DNA of 15,499 bases from JBDTMT01 sp033764095 (GTDB lineage Bacteria > Desulfobacterota > Binatia > HRBIN30 > CADEER01), in NCBI GenBank assembly GCA_033764095.1, contig JANRJF010000029.1:1-15499 (forward strand), given 5' to 3'. This document shows, in pieces, positions 7,363-15,499 of the stretch. Each line of letters starts with the position of its first letter. Positions within the stretch are counted from its first letter, which is position 1. The position numbers and the translations under genes are program-made. The notes beneath the pieces were generated by a model. That model was given only the letters and a program-made list of their open reading frames with translations. It was not told the DNA's origin and did not search any database.

Positions 7363-8366
7363 AGCGCGCCGCGGTCTTCAAATATCCCGACGGAGCGTGG
7401 CGCAACGTCGCGGCGATCGGCTACGCCAGCCTCGGCCACGCGCTGGCCATTGCGTTGCTCGTCGGCGGCGGCTGGTTGGCGCGGCTGATCGGAGTCGGCC
7501 TGGCGGCGCACACGCTGCTCATCGCGGCGTACCTGGTGCACGAGTGCATCCATGAGACGATCTTCCGCGATCGGCGCTGGAACGCGCGCCTCGGCCTGCT
7601 GATGGCGTGGCTCGGCGACGGCGCGCTGGCGGGCTACGAGTGGTTGCGCAAGAAGCACCTGCACCATCATCTCGATCGCGTCGACCCGCTCGGCTTCGAC
7701 TATCGGGTCTGGCTGGCGCAGCACCCGCGCGGACGCCGCCTGGTGTACGGGCTGGAGTGGGCGCACGTGCCGGCGATCGAGCTGCTCCTGCGCGTCGTGC
7801 CGGTCTGGCGGGTCATCGCGCGAGCGAGCGACCGGGGCGAGCGGGGGCGTGTCGCGTTGGTGGTCGGGTCGCGGGTGGTCGCGGCGCTGCTGCTGTGGAC
7901 GTGGTCACCGCTCGGCGCTGTGCTGTACGGCGTCGCGTATCTCCTGTTCGTCGTGATGGCGCGCTTCGCCGACGCCTTCCATCACACCTTCGAGCTGATG
8001 GTGGTCGACGACTACGACCATCCCTACGGGCCGCCGGGGCCGAGCTTCGACCGCGCCTACGAGGACGCCAACACGTTCTCCAACGTGCTGTCGCGGCGTC
8101 GGCCGTGGCTCAATCTGCTGGTGCTGAATTTCAGCTACCACAACGCCCACCACGTGAAGCCCGGCATCCCGTGGCACCGACTCCCGGCGCTCGACGCGCA
8201 GCTGTTCGGTGGTGCGTCGCCGCAGTGCCTGCCGATGCCGCGGCTGCTGGCGGACTTCCACGCCTTCCGCCTGGCTCGCCTCACCGCCGACCAGACGATC
8301 GTCAGCGCGGCCGACGGATCACCCCGTTACGTCGGTGCCGTCGCGGTGTCGCTGCTCACGGTCTAA
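7359..8366 (+). CDS. Membrane fatty-acid desaturase family protein
   Basis: A 335-aa integral membrane di-iron enzyme that would introduce a double bond or hydroxyl into an acyl chain or related lipid. The three His boxes are in the right order and spacing: HECIH (61-65), HLHHH (100-104, an HxxHH box) and HNAHH (261-265), plus an extra FHH at 207-209. Hydrophobic segments lie near 18-40, 44-60, 164-183 and 185-203, between and around the boxes. The ATG overlaps the preceding stop as ATGA, which fixes the start. The KPGIPWHRLP motif after the third box is common in this superfamily. The substrate cannot be told: acyl-lipid, acyl-CoA and carotenoid-type relatives share these boxes. The coupling to the preceding unknown gene is the main functional clue. 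Confidence 0.9.
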   Translation: MKRAAVFKYPDGAWRNVAAIGYASLGHALAIALLVGGGWLARLIGVGLAAHTLLIAAYLVHECIHETIFRDRRWNARLGLLMAWLGDGALAGYEWLRKKHLHHHLDRVDPLGFDYRVWLAQHPRGRRLVYGLEWAHVPAIELLLRVVPVWRVIARASDRGERGRVALVVGSRVVAALLLWTWSPLGAVLYGVAYLLFVVMARFADAFHHTFELMVVDDYDHPYGPPGPSFDRAYEDANTFSNVLSRRRPWLNLLVLNFSYHNAHHVKPGIPWHRLPALDAQLFGGASPQCLPMPRLLADFHAFRLARLTADQTIVSAADGSPRYVGAVAVSLLTV

Positions 8367-8464
8367 AGACATTACGAACTGGTTTCTGCCGGCGCCGCTC
8401 GCGCATGGTGCGTGCGACCGGCGGCGCTGCGGCGCCGTCGCACGCGGGGAGCGAGACGGTAGTC

Positions 8465-8695
8465 ATGCCTGAGGTGGCAATGCAGCGCATGGTCGGGGCA
8501 GCGGCGTTGGCGGCGCGCACCGGCTGGCGCGCGCCGGAGCCGACATCGGCCGGCAGCGCGCGATTGTGCGCGCGCCACGCGGGCGCGTTCCGTCGGCCCG
8601 CGAACCGTCCACAGCTCGGAGCCGTCACCCCGATCCCAGGTGGCGGCGCCGTGGCCGCGAAGGGCACGTTGGATCTCTCCGGCGTGCTGCCGTAG
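8465..8695 (+). CDS. Possible small hypothetical protein
   Basis: A 76-aa frame starting MPEVAMQRMVGAAALAARTG and ending DLSGVLP. Counted by eye, third-position G+C is about 84 %, second-position about 67 % and first about 75 %, a gradient compatible with coding in this genome. A perfect 17-bp hairpin begins 3 nt after its stop, as at several real gene ends here. Against it: no clear ribosome-binding site, an Ala/Arg-rich composition typical of spurious frames in G+C-rich DNA, and no family that I recognise. An in-frame ATG at 8405 would lengthen it to 96 aa. Confidence 0.25.
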   Translation: MPEVAMQRMVGAAALAARTGWRAPEPTSAGSARLCARHAGAFRRPANRPQLGAVTPIPGGGAVAAKGTLDLSGVLP

Positions 8696-8698
8696 CCG

Positions 8699-8740
8699 GC
8701 ACGCGGCGGCGGTGCCTACCCCAGCACCGCCGCCGCGTGC
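8699..8740. terminator. Perfect 17-bp G+C-rich hairpin
   Basis: GCACGCGGCGGCGGTGC (8699-8715) pairs perfectly with 8724-8740 across an 8-nt loop, CTACCCCA. It is the strongest inverted repeat in the window. No T-run follows on either strand. It sits between convergent transcription units, 333 nt past the desaturase stop and 39 nt past the end of the minus-strand gene at 8780, so it could serve either side. Confidence 0.6.
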
Positions 8741-8771
8741 AGTCCCCTCATGGGTGGTGGGTTGCTCGGCT

Positions 8772-8789
8772 CCGCCGCTTCAGCGGCGG
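8772..8789 (-). terminator. Short hairpin overlapping the stop of the 118-aa gene
   Basis: CCGCCGC (8772-8778) pairs with GCGGCGG (8783-8789) across TTCA. The TGA stop of the minus-strand gene lies inside it at 8780-8782. At seven base pairs it is weak alone, but it is followed on the minus strand by the larger hairpin at 8740-8699. Confidence 0.3.
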
Positions 8790-9136
8790 CCGCCGCGCTG
8801 ACCGCCGCCCGGCGAGTTGGCGCGGAAGAAGCCGCCGTCGACGACGGCGCCGCGCACCATCTTGGTGCTCGCGAACGGTATGGCCTTGAAGGTCATGCGG
8901 TCGATCGCCCCCTTCACCTTGGTGCGCAGTTGGGCGCGCAGGATCGCGTCCTCCATCGCGCCCTCGATGTCCGAGGCGGAGATGTTCACGGTCGTGCGGC
9001 ACTTGCGCAGCTCGACGGCCAGCACCACTCCGGCCTGGGAATCGGGCTGGGCGGTGACGGTCAGGTCCGCTTTGCGGTCGATGCCCCGCACCAGGGTGCG
9101 GAGAAACTCAGTGGCAGCTTGCAATGATAGGGGCAT
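8780..9136 (-). CDS. Hypothetical protein of 118 aa
   Basis: I do not recognise this protein. The ATG at 9136 follows AGGGAGGT with good spacing, so the start is well supported. It has no signal peptide or membrane segment. Residues 5-20 look helical and amphipathic, 23-52 alternate like beta strands (DLTVTAQ, GVVLAVELR, TTVNISA), 55-78 look helical (IEGAMEDAILRAQLRTK), and the end is a Gly/Arg-rich tail (GGGQRGGRR) that could touch nucleic acid or be disordered. There is a single Cys (46). It appears monocistronic: a candidate promoter lies at 9202-9229, and the next minus-strand gene upstream is 179 nt away behind its own hairpin. Confidence 0.75.
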   Translation of the reverse strand: MPLSLQAATEFLRTLVRGIDRKADLTVTAQPDSQAGVVLAVELRKCRTTVNISASDIEGAMEDAILRAQLRTKVKGAIDRMTFKAIPFASTKMVRGAVVDGGFFRANSPGGGQRGGRR

Positions 9137-9201
9137 CGGACCTCCCTGCGCGGTGTGCGCTTCAGTCGCCGCTGGAGCGCGGCGATGGCTTCAGCCGACC
9201 G

Positions 9202-9229
9202 ACCCTATTCCGAATAGCACGCGAGTCAA
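9202..9229 (-). promoter_or_regulatory. Candidate sigma-70-type promoter for the 118-aa gene
   Basis: On the minus strand TTGACT (9229-9224) is separated by 16 nt from TAGGGT (9207-9202). The -35 matches the consensus at five of six positions, the -10 at three. Transcription would start near 9195, leaving a leader of about 58 nt before the ATG. Confidence 0.4.
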
Positions 9230-9276
9230 GGGTACGGGCGCGGAACGCCGCGACGGCGTCCCGGTCGGACGGGCAG

Positions 9277-9308
9277 GGCGGGGGCGCGCCGGACAGCGCG
9301 CCCCCGCC
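9277..9308 (-). terminator. Hairpin downstream of the Cys-rich gene
   Basis: GGCGGGGGCGCGC (9277-9289) pairs perfectly with 9296-9308 across CGGACA. It starts 7 nt after the end of the minus-strand gene at 9316. It lacks a T-run, like most gene-end hairpins here. Confidence 0.5.
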
Positions 9309-9315
9309 GCCGTGA

Positions 9316-9891
9316 TCAGTGCGCGCGGCCGCGGCGCAGCATGGCGATGGCGCCGACGGAGATCAGCAGGGCCAGGGCGATCACCAGGCCGGCGGGCGAG
9401 GCCGCCGGGGCCGGGGCCGCGGTCGAGGTGCAGATGCCCTCGCTCCCCGGCAGGTTGCACTGCTGCTCGGGGCCGTTGCAGGCGGTGTCGCAGCAGACGT
9501 CGTTGACGCAGTTGCCGGACACGCAATCAGCCGGGTCGAGGCACGAGCCACCGTCGGGGACCTTGCAGTCGGCGGCGCAGGTGCCGTTGGCGACGAAGAC
9601 GCCGTCGACGCAGGCCGGCTGCGGCACCAGTTCCTCGCAGGCCGAGCTGTTGAGGTTCGAGCGGCAGCAACCGGTCATGACGCAGCTACAGGCCGTCGCG
9701 TTGCCGACCGGCTCGCCGTAGCAGGCGGTGGAATTCGTATAGTCGCAGAAGCCGTCACAGGTCGGAGCCGAGGCGTTGCACGGTGGACCGCTGCCGACGC
9801 TGGCCGGTGGGGTTGGCAGGGACAGCAACGCTCCAGCGACGAGCACGATCGTCAGGCCGGTCCAGATCCGCTTTGCCGCCATATTTGCCAT
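9316..9891 (-). CDS. Cys-rich exported protein with C-terminal membrane/basic tail
   Basis: A 191-aa predicted surface or periplasmic protein of unknown role. The ATG at 9891 follows GGGAGGTT by 7 nt. Residues 1 to about 25 form a signal peptide (K7, R8, then IWTGLTIVLVAGALLSL). The middle contains over twenty Cys, many in CxxxC, CC and CxC arrangements (SGNCVNDVCCDTACNG, ACSCVMTGCC), implying many disulfides. Residues of about 168-185 form a second hydrophobic segment followed by RRGRAH, after an Ala/Pro linker. This order of signal peptide, Cys-rich body, linker, membrane segment and Arg tail is that of proteins processed by C-terminal sorting systems such as MYXO-CTERM; the exact class is not clear. 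The repeat-like VSGNCVNDVCCDTAC element is familiar from myxobacterial and Binatota proteins. It stands alone between a candidate promoter and a hairpin. Confidence 0.85.
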   Translation of the reverse strand: MANMAAKRIWTGLTIVLVAGALLSLPTPPASVGSGPPCNASAPTCDGFCDYTNSTACYGEPVGNATACSCVMTGCCRSNLNSSACEELVPQPACVDGVFVANGTCAADCKVPDGGSCLDPADCVSGNCVNDVCCDTACNGPEQQCNLPGSEGICTSTAAPAPAASPAGLVIALALLISVGAIAMLRRGRAH

Positions 9892-9918
9892 CGCGCCAAC
9901 CTCCCACTTGCAGGCCGG

Positions 9919-9947
9919 CGTGTAGCCTGTTTCGGGCCCCGTGGCAA
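9919..9947 (-). promoter_or_regulatory. Candidate promoter for the Cys-rich gene
   Basis: On the minus strand TTGCCA (9947-9942) is followed after 17 nt by TACACG (9924-9919). The -35 is good and the -10 weak. The predicted start near 9912 gives a leader of about 20 nt that includes the ribosome-binding site. It lies just after the lon hairpin, as expected for an independent unit. Confidence 0.3.
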
Positions 9948-9973
9948 TGACAAAACCCTGGAAAATCCTGCGT

Positions 9974-10005
9974 CCGACCGAGGGCTTACCGGAGCCCTCG
10001 GTCGG
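9974..10005 (-). terminator. Terminator hairpin after lon
   Basis: CCGACCGAGGGCT (9974-9986) pairs perfectly with 9993-10005 across TACCGG, 8 nt past the lon stop. On the minus strand it is followed within about 8 nt by ATTTTCC and later GTTTTG, so this is the most terminator-like of the gene-end hairpins in the window. Confidence 0.7.
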
Positions 10006-10013
10006 CGTGCGGG

Positions 10014-12429
<2,416 letters not shown>

Positions 12430-12437
<8 letters not shown>

Positions 12438-12897
12438 GAGGGGGGTCCGTCTCCGGCGTGGCGACGCGCACCCGCACCGGGGCGCTCGCCTCGCGCAGCG
12501 GCACATGTACGGTCAGCAGGCCCTGGCGGAAATGCGCGGTCACCCGGTCGCCGTCGCTGCCGGACGGCAGGGCGATGCAGCGCTCGAACGGGCCGCTGTC
12601 GATCTCCAGCTGCAGCGGCTCGGCCGCGGTGCCGAGGCGCGGTGGTTGGCGCACGCCGCGGATCAGCAGGCGGTCGTGGTCGACCGTCACCTGCAGGTTG
12701 GCCTCGTCGACGCCGGGAAGCTCGGCGATCACCGCGATGCCATCGGCGACGCGGTACATGTCGAGGCTCGGACGCCAGCTCGGTTGCAAGCCGTAACGCG
12801 GCGCGGCGGCCAGCCCGAGTACGCGATCGACGAAATCGTCGACCCGTTCGCCCAGGCGGTGGAAGTCCTCGTCCCAACCAAACCGGCGTTGAGGCAT
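12430..12897 (-). CDS. Hsp20/alpha-crystallin family small heat-shock protein
   Basis: A 155-aa ATP-independent holdase that keeps unfolding proteins soluble. The alpha-crystallin domain spans about 41-135, opening with WRPSLDMYRV and containing AELPGVDEANLQVTV. It ends with the family motif AHFRQGLLTVHVP, with the expected G126-L127-L128. The C-terminal extension has VRV at 141-143, which may stand in for the usual IxI oligomerisation motif. The start at 12897 has no ribosome-binding site; a promoter lies so close upstream that the mRNA may begin at or next to the ATG. The gene overlaps lon by 8 nt, giving a holdase-protease operon for handling damaged proteins. No CIRCE element is visible upstream. 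Confidence 0.95.
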
Positions 12898-12903
12898 GGG
12901 GCG

Positions 12904-12931
12904 AACATAATCCCGATCGGTCGAGGGTCAA
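12904..12931 (-). promoter_or_regulatory. Promoter of hsp20-lon, close to the start codon
   Basis: On the minus strand TTGACC (12931-12926) is separated by 16 nt from TATGTT (12909-12904). Only six bases, CGCCCC, lie between this -10 and the hsp20 ATG, so transcription starting about 7 nt after the -10 would begin at the start codon. The same segment read on the plus strand contains CATAAT (12906-12911), a possible -10 for the divergent DUF2203 operon, so the two promoters may overlap. Confidence 0.5.
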
Positions 12932-13000
12932 CTCATGTTGCGGTGCGACGGCTGCATTGGCATGGTTGCCGCCCATGACGTCCACCCGCCGGGGCCGCGC

Positions 13001-13423
13001 GTGAGCGAACCGCAGCTGTTCACGCTCGAGGAGGCCAACGCGCTGATCCCGCGCCTCGAGCTGATCATGGAACGCATGCAGCGCCGCGGCATCGAGCTGC
13101 GCCAGGCGATCGAGACGATGGCGCGCGAGGGGCAGGAGGCGATCGCCAACATCGAGGTGAGCCAGTTGCTCGAGCGCCGGCCGGAGCTGCGCGTGCTGGT
13201 CGAGGAACTGGAGCGCTGCATCGGGGAGATCGAGGCCTGCGGCGGCCAGTTCAAGGGTCTGGAGCTCGGGCTGGTCGACTTCCCGAGCGAGATCGACGGG
13301 CAGGTCGGCCTGCTGTGCTGGCAGTACGGCGAGAAGGAGATCACCCACTGGCACTCCCTGGACGGCGGATTCTCCGGCCGTCAACCGTTGCCCACCGGCG
13401 GCGGCGGTTCGCTGTTGCAGTGA
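13001..13423 (+). CDS. DUF2203 family protein
   Basis: A 140-aa cytosolic protein of unknown function. It matches DUF2203 in order: FTLEEANALIPRLE at the N-terminus, a long charged helical region (residues 15-80, probably coiled coil), then GGQFKGLELGLVDFPSEIDG, LLCWQYGEKEITHWH and LDGGFSGRQPLP. The Gly-Leu-Val-Asp-Phe-Pro and Cys-Trp...His motifs are the conserved core. I chose the GTG at 13001 because homologues begin just before FTLEEAN; in-frame ATGs at 12935 and 12962 would add a Cys/His/Pro leader and cannot be excluded. No good ribosome-binding site precedes any of them. It heads a three-gene unit and is divergent from hsp20. Confidence 0.85.
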   Translation: MSEPQLFTLEEANALIPRLELIMERMQRRGIELRQAIETMAREGQEAIANIEVSQLLERRPELRVLVEELERCIGEIEACGGQFKGLELGLVDFPSEIDGQVGLLCWQYGEKEITHWHSLDGGFSGRQPLPTGGGGSLLQ

Positions 13424-13433
13424 GGCGCCGGCG

Positions 13434-13958
13434 ATGATCTGGCTCGTCCTCTGGCTGCACGTGCTGGCGCTCGCGGTGTGGCTGGGTACGGTCGCCGGCT
13501 TCTCTTTCGTCGTCGCCCCGGCGGTGTTCGGCGCCCTGCCGGTGCAACAGGCGGGCGAGCTGGTCGGGCACATCTTCCCCGCCTACTACGCGCTCGGCTA
13601 CGGCGCCGGCGCGGTGCTGTTCGGCAGCGCGGCGCTGTTGCGCCGCTGGACGCGCCCCGCCGGGGGCGCCTGGCTCGCCTCGGCGTTGATCGCCGGCGCG
13701 GCGCTGGCGGTCTCGCTGTACGCTGGCCTGTTCGTGCAGCCGCGCGCCAGCGCACTGCGGCCGCAGCTGCACGAGGCCGGCGCCCCGGCCGCCGTGCGCG
13801 AGGAGTTCGACGCGCTGCATGCCAGTGCCGTGCGGCTGAACGGCGCCGTCTTCCTCGCCCAGATCGCGCTCGCCGGGATCATCGCGGCGCAGCTGCGCGG
13901 CGCCGCGGTGGTGCCGCGTCGCCTGTCGCGGCTGGGCGGATCCGACCTGCAGTGGTGA
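13434..13958 (+). CDS. DUF4149 (TMEM205-like) membrane protein
   Basis: A 174-aa integral inner-membrane protein with four predicted helices near residues 3-31, 50-69, 80-101 and 136-154. The first carries the characteristic HVLALAVWLGTVAGFSFVVAP and is followed by AGELVGHIFPAYY, which matches DUF4149. The start ATG lies 10 nt after the DUF2203 stop, with GAGG overlapping that stop as the ribosome-binding site. The stop overlaps the following GTG as GTGA. The function of the family is unknown; the tight coupling to a phosphatase-like HAD enzyme does not define it. Confidence 0.85.
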   Translation: MIWLVLWLHVLALAVWLGTVAGFSFVVAPAVFGALPVQQAGELVGHIFPAYYALGYGAGAVLFGSAALLRRWTRPAGGAWLASALIAGAALAVSLYAGLFVQPRASALRPQLHEAGAPAAVREEFDALHASAVRLNGAVFLAQIALAGIIAAQLRGAAVVPRRLSRLGGSDLQW

Positions 13959-14659
13959 GTCGCGTCTACCGCGCCGTCGTCTTCGACCTGTTCGGCACGG
14001 TCGTGCACTTTCACGGCCGCCCCGACCCGCAGGTGGGCTGGCTGCGCGGGCCGTTCGAGGCGCACTGTCCGGGCGCCGACTTCGAGGCCTTCCGCCGCGC
14101 GCTGATCGACGTCTCGCGCGCCCTCGCCGCCGAGCGCCTCGTCGATCACCGCGAGGTGGCGTCGGCCGAGCGCTTCCGCCGCGCCCTGGCGCAGCTCGGC
14201 AGGGCCGACCCGGCGGCCGCCGAGGCGTTGTCCGCCGCGCACATGGCGGAGATCGCCGCGCGTACCCATCTGCCGGACGGCCACGCCGCCGTGCTGGCGG
14301 CGCTCGCCGCCCGCCATCGCCTCGGCCTGGTGTCGAACTTCGACCACGCCCCGACCGCGCACGCGGTGCTGGCGCGTCACGGCGTCGCGCAGCATTTCGA
14401 GACGACGCTGATCTCGCACGCGTTCGGGCGCCGCAAGCCGCATCCGGCGATCTTCGCGGCGGCGTTGGCGGCGCTCGACGTTCCGGCCGAGGCGGCGCTG
14501 TACGTCGGCGACACCCACGCCGACGACGTCGTCGGCGCGCACGCCGCCGGCATGGACGTCGCCTGGATCAGCCCGGTCGAGCCGCCGCCCGGCGCACTGG
14601 CCCCGACGCATCGCATCACCCGGCTCGACGAGCTGCCGGCGCTGCTCGGTCAGCCTTGA
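13955..14659 (+). CDS. HAD-superfamily hydrolase
   Basis: A 234-aa cytosolic HAD-like hydrolase, probably a phosphatase or dehalogenase-like enzyme. The GTG start overlaps the previous stop (GTGA) and places motif I at the usual distance. Motif I is VVFDLFGT with nucleophile D11; the residue two later is Phe, not the Asp of typical phosphatases, as in haloacid-dehalogenase-like members. Motif II is LVSNFD (S127), motif III is K161 in RRKPHP, and motif IV is VGDTHADDVVGA with D186 and D190/D191. Residues of about 18-105 form the helical cap (C1 type). The substrate cannot be predicted. It ends the DUF2203-DUF4149-HAD unit; the next gene starts 55 nt downstream. Confidence 0.92.
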   Translation: MSRVYRAVVFDLFGTVVHFHGRPDPQVGWLRGPFEAHCPGADFEAFRRALIDVSRALAAERLVDHREVASAERFRRALAQLGRADPAAAEALSAAHMAEIAARTHLPDGHAAVLAALAARHRLGLVSNFDHAPTAHAVLARHGVAQHFETTLISHAFGRRKPHPAIFAAALAALDVPAEAALYVGDTHADDVVGAHAAGMDVAWISPVEPPPGALAPTHRITRLDELPALLGQP

Positions 14660-14684
14660 CCACCCGCAGGGGCATCGGTAACGC
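14656..14684 (+). promoter_or_regulatory. Weak candidate promoter before moxR
   Basis: TTGACC (14656-14661) overlaps the HAD stop and is followed after 17 nt by TAACGC (14679-14684). The -10 is poor. It would give moxR its own start site with a leader of about 24 nt. Read-through from the HAD gene across the 55-nt gap is equally possible, since no hairpin separates them. Confidence 0.22.
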
Positions 14685-14714
14685 TCGACGATTGAATTCC
14701 GTCACGAGGTGGTC

Positions 14715-15499
<785 letters not shown>

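Larger units (their letters stand above)
8367..8779. other. Spacer after the desaturase, no confident gene
   Basis: This 413-nt stretch between convergent genes is G+C-rich and open in several frames. The best candidate is a small plus-strand frame ending at 8695, listed separately. A minus-strand frame (8667 down to 8356) has a GGAGAGA upstream of a GTG but would run antisense into the desaturase end and encodes no recognisable protein. The only strong signal is the 17-bp hairpin at 8699-8740. No RNA gene or repeat was recognised. Confidence 0.4.

Noticed and set aside
8356..8667. Minus-strand small frame with GGAGAGA before a GTG
   Set aside because: It would run into the desaturase end antisense and its Ala/Pro/Arg-rich product resembles nothing; a single purine-rich run is weak support.

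Overview
The window is G+C-rich DNA (roughly 70 %) with densely packed genes and strong G/C bias at third codon positions. It looks like a Gram-negative bacterium: there is an outer-membrane beta-barrel protein ending in Phe, and a Cys-rich exported protein with a C-terminal membrane/basic tail of the kind common in Myxococcota- and Binatota-like ('deltaproteobacterial') genomes. A Binatota or deltaproteobacterial-type host is an inference from gene style, not a proven placement. No tRNA, rRNA, CRISPR array, transposase or phage gene is visible.

Layout. (1) 1-5285, + strand: the ATP-dependent urea degradation pair, urea carboxylase (only its first few codons are missing) followed 3 nt later by allophanate hydrolase. 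Together they would convert urea and bicarbonate to allophanate and then to ammonia and CO2. Both genes carry local oddities: a palindromic repeat inserted in frame in the carboxylase, and an apparent in-frame internal deletion in the hydrolase. (2) 5360-6187, - strand: an outer-membrane protein of the TIGR02001/Gcw_chp type, convergent with the urea genes, with hairpins between the two stops. (3) 6188-6627: a 440-nt divergent spacer without a convincing gene. (4) 6628-8366, + strand: an ATGA-overlapping pair of an uncharacterised cytosolic-type protein and a membrane fatty-acid desaturase. (5) 8367-8779: spacer with a possible small gene and a strong hairpin. (6) 8780-9891, - strand: a 118-aa unknown protein and a Cys-rich exported protein, each with its own ribosome-binding site, candidate promoter and downstream hairpin. 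(7) 10014-12897, - strand: hsp20 and lon, overlapping by 8 nt, a proteostasis operon with a promoter placed so close that the mRNA may be leaderless. (8) 13001-14659, + strand: DUF2203, DUF4149 and HAD hydrolase genes, tightly coupled. (9) 14715-end: a MoxR-type AAA+ ATPase, cut by the window edge.

Most of the window is ordinary metabolism and housekeeping. I found no convincing new multi-gene system. The items most worth a second look are the repeat inside the urea carboxylase, the repeat-bounded deletion in allophanate hydrolase, the uncharacterised partner of the desaturase, and the near-leaderless hsp20-lon promoter.
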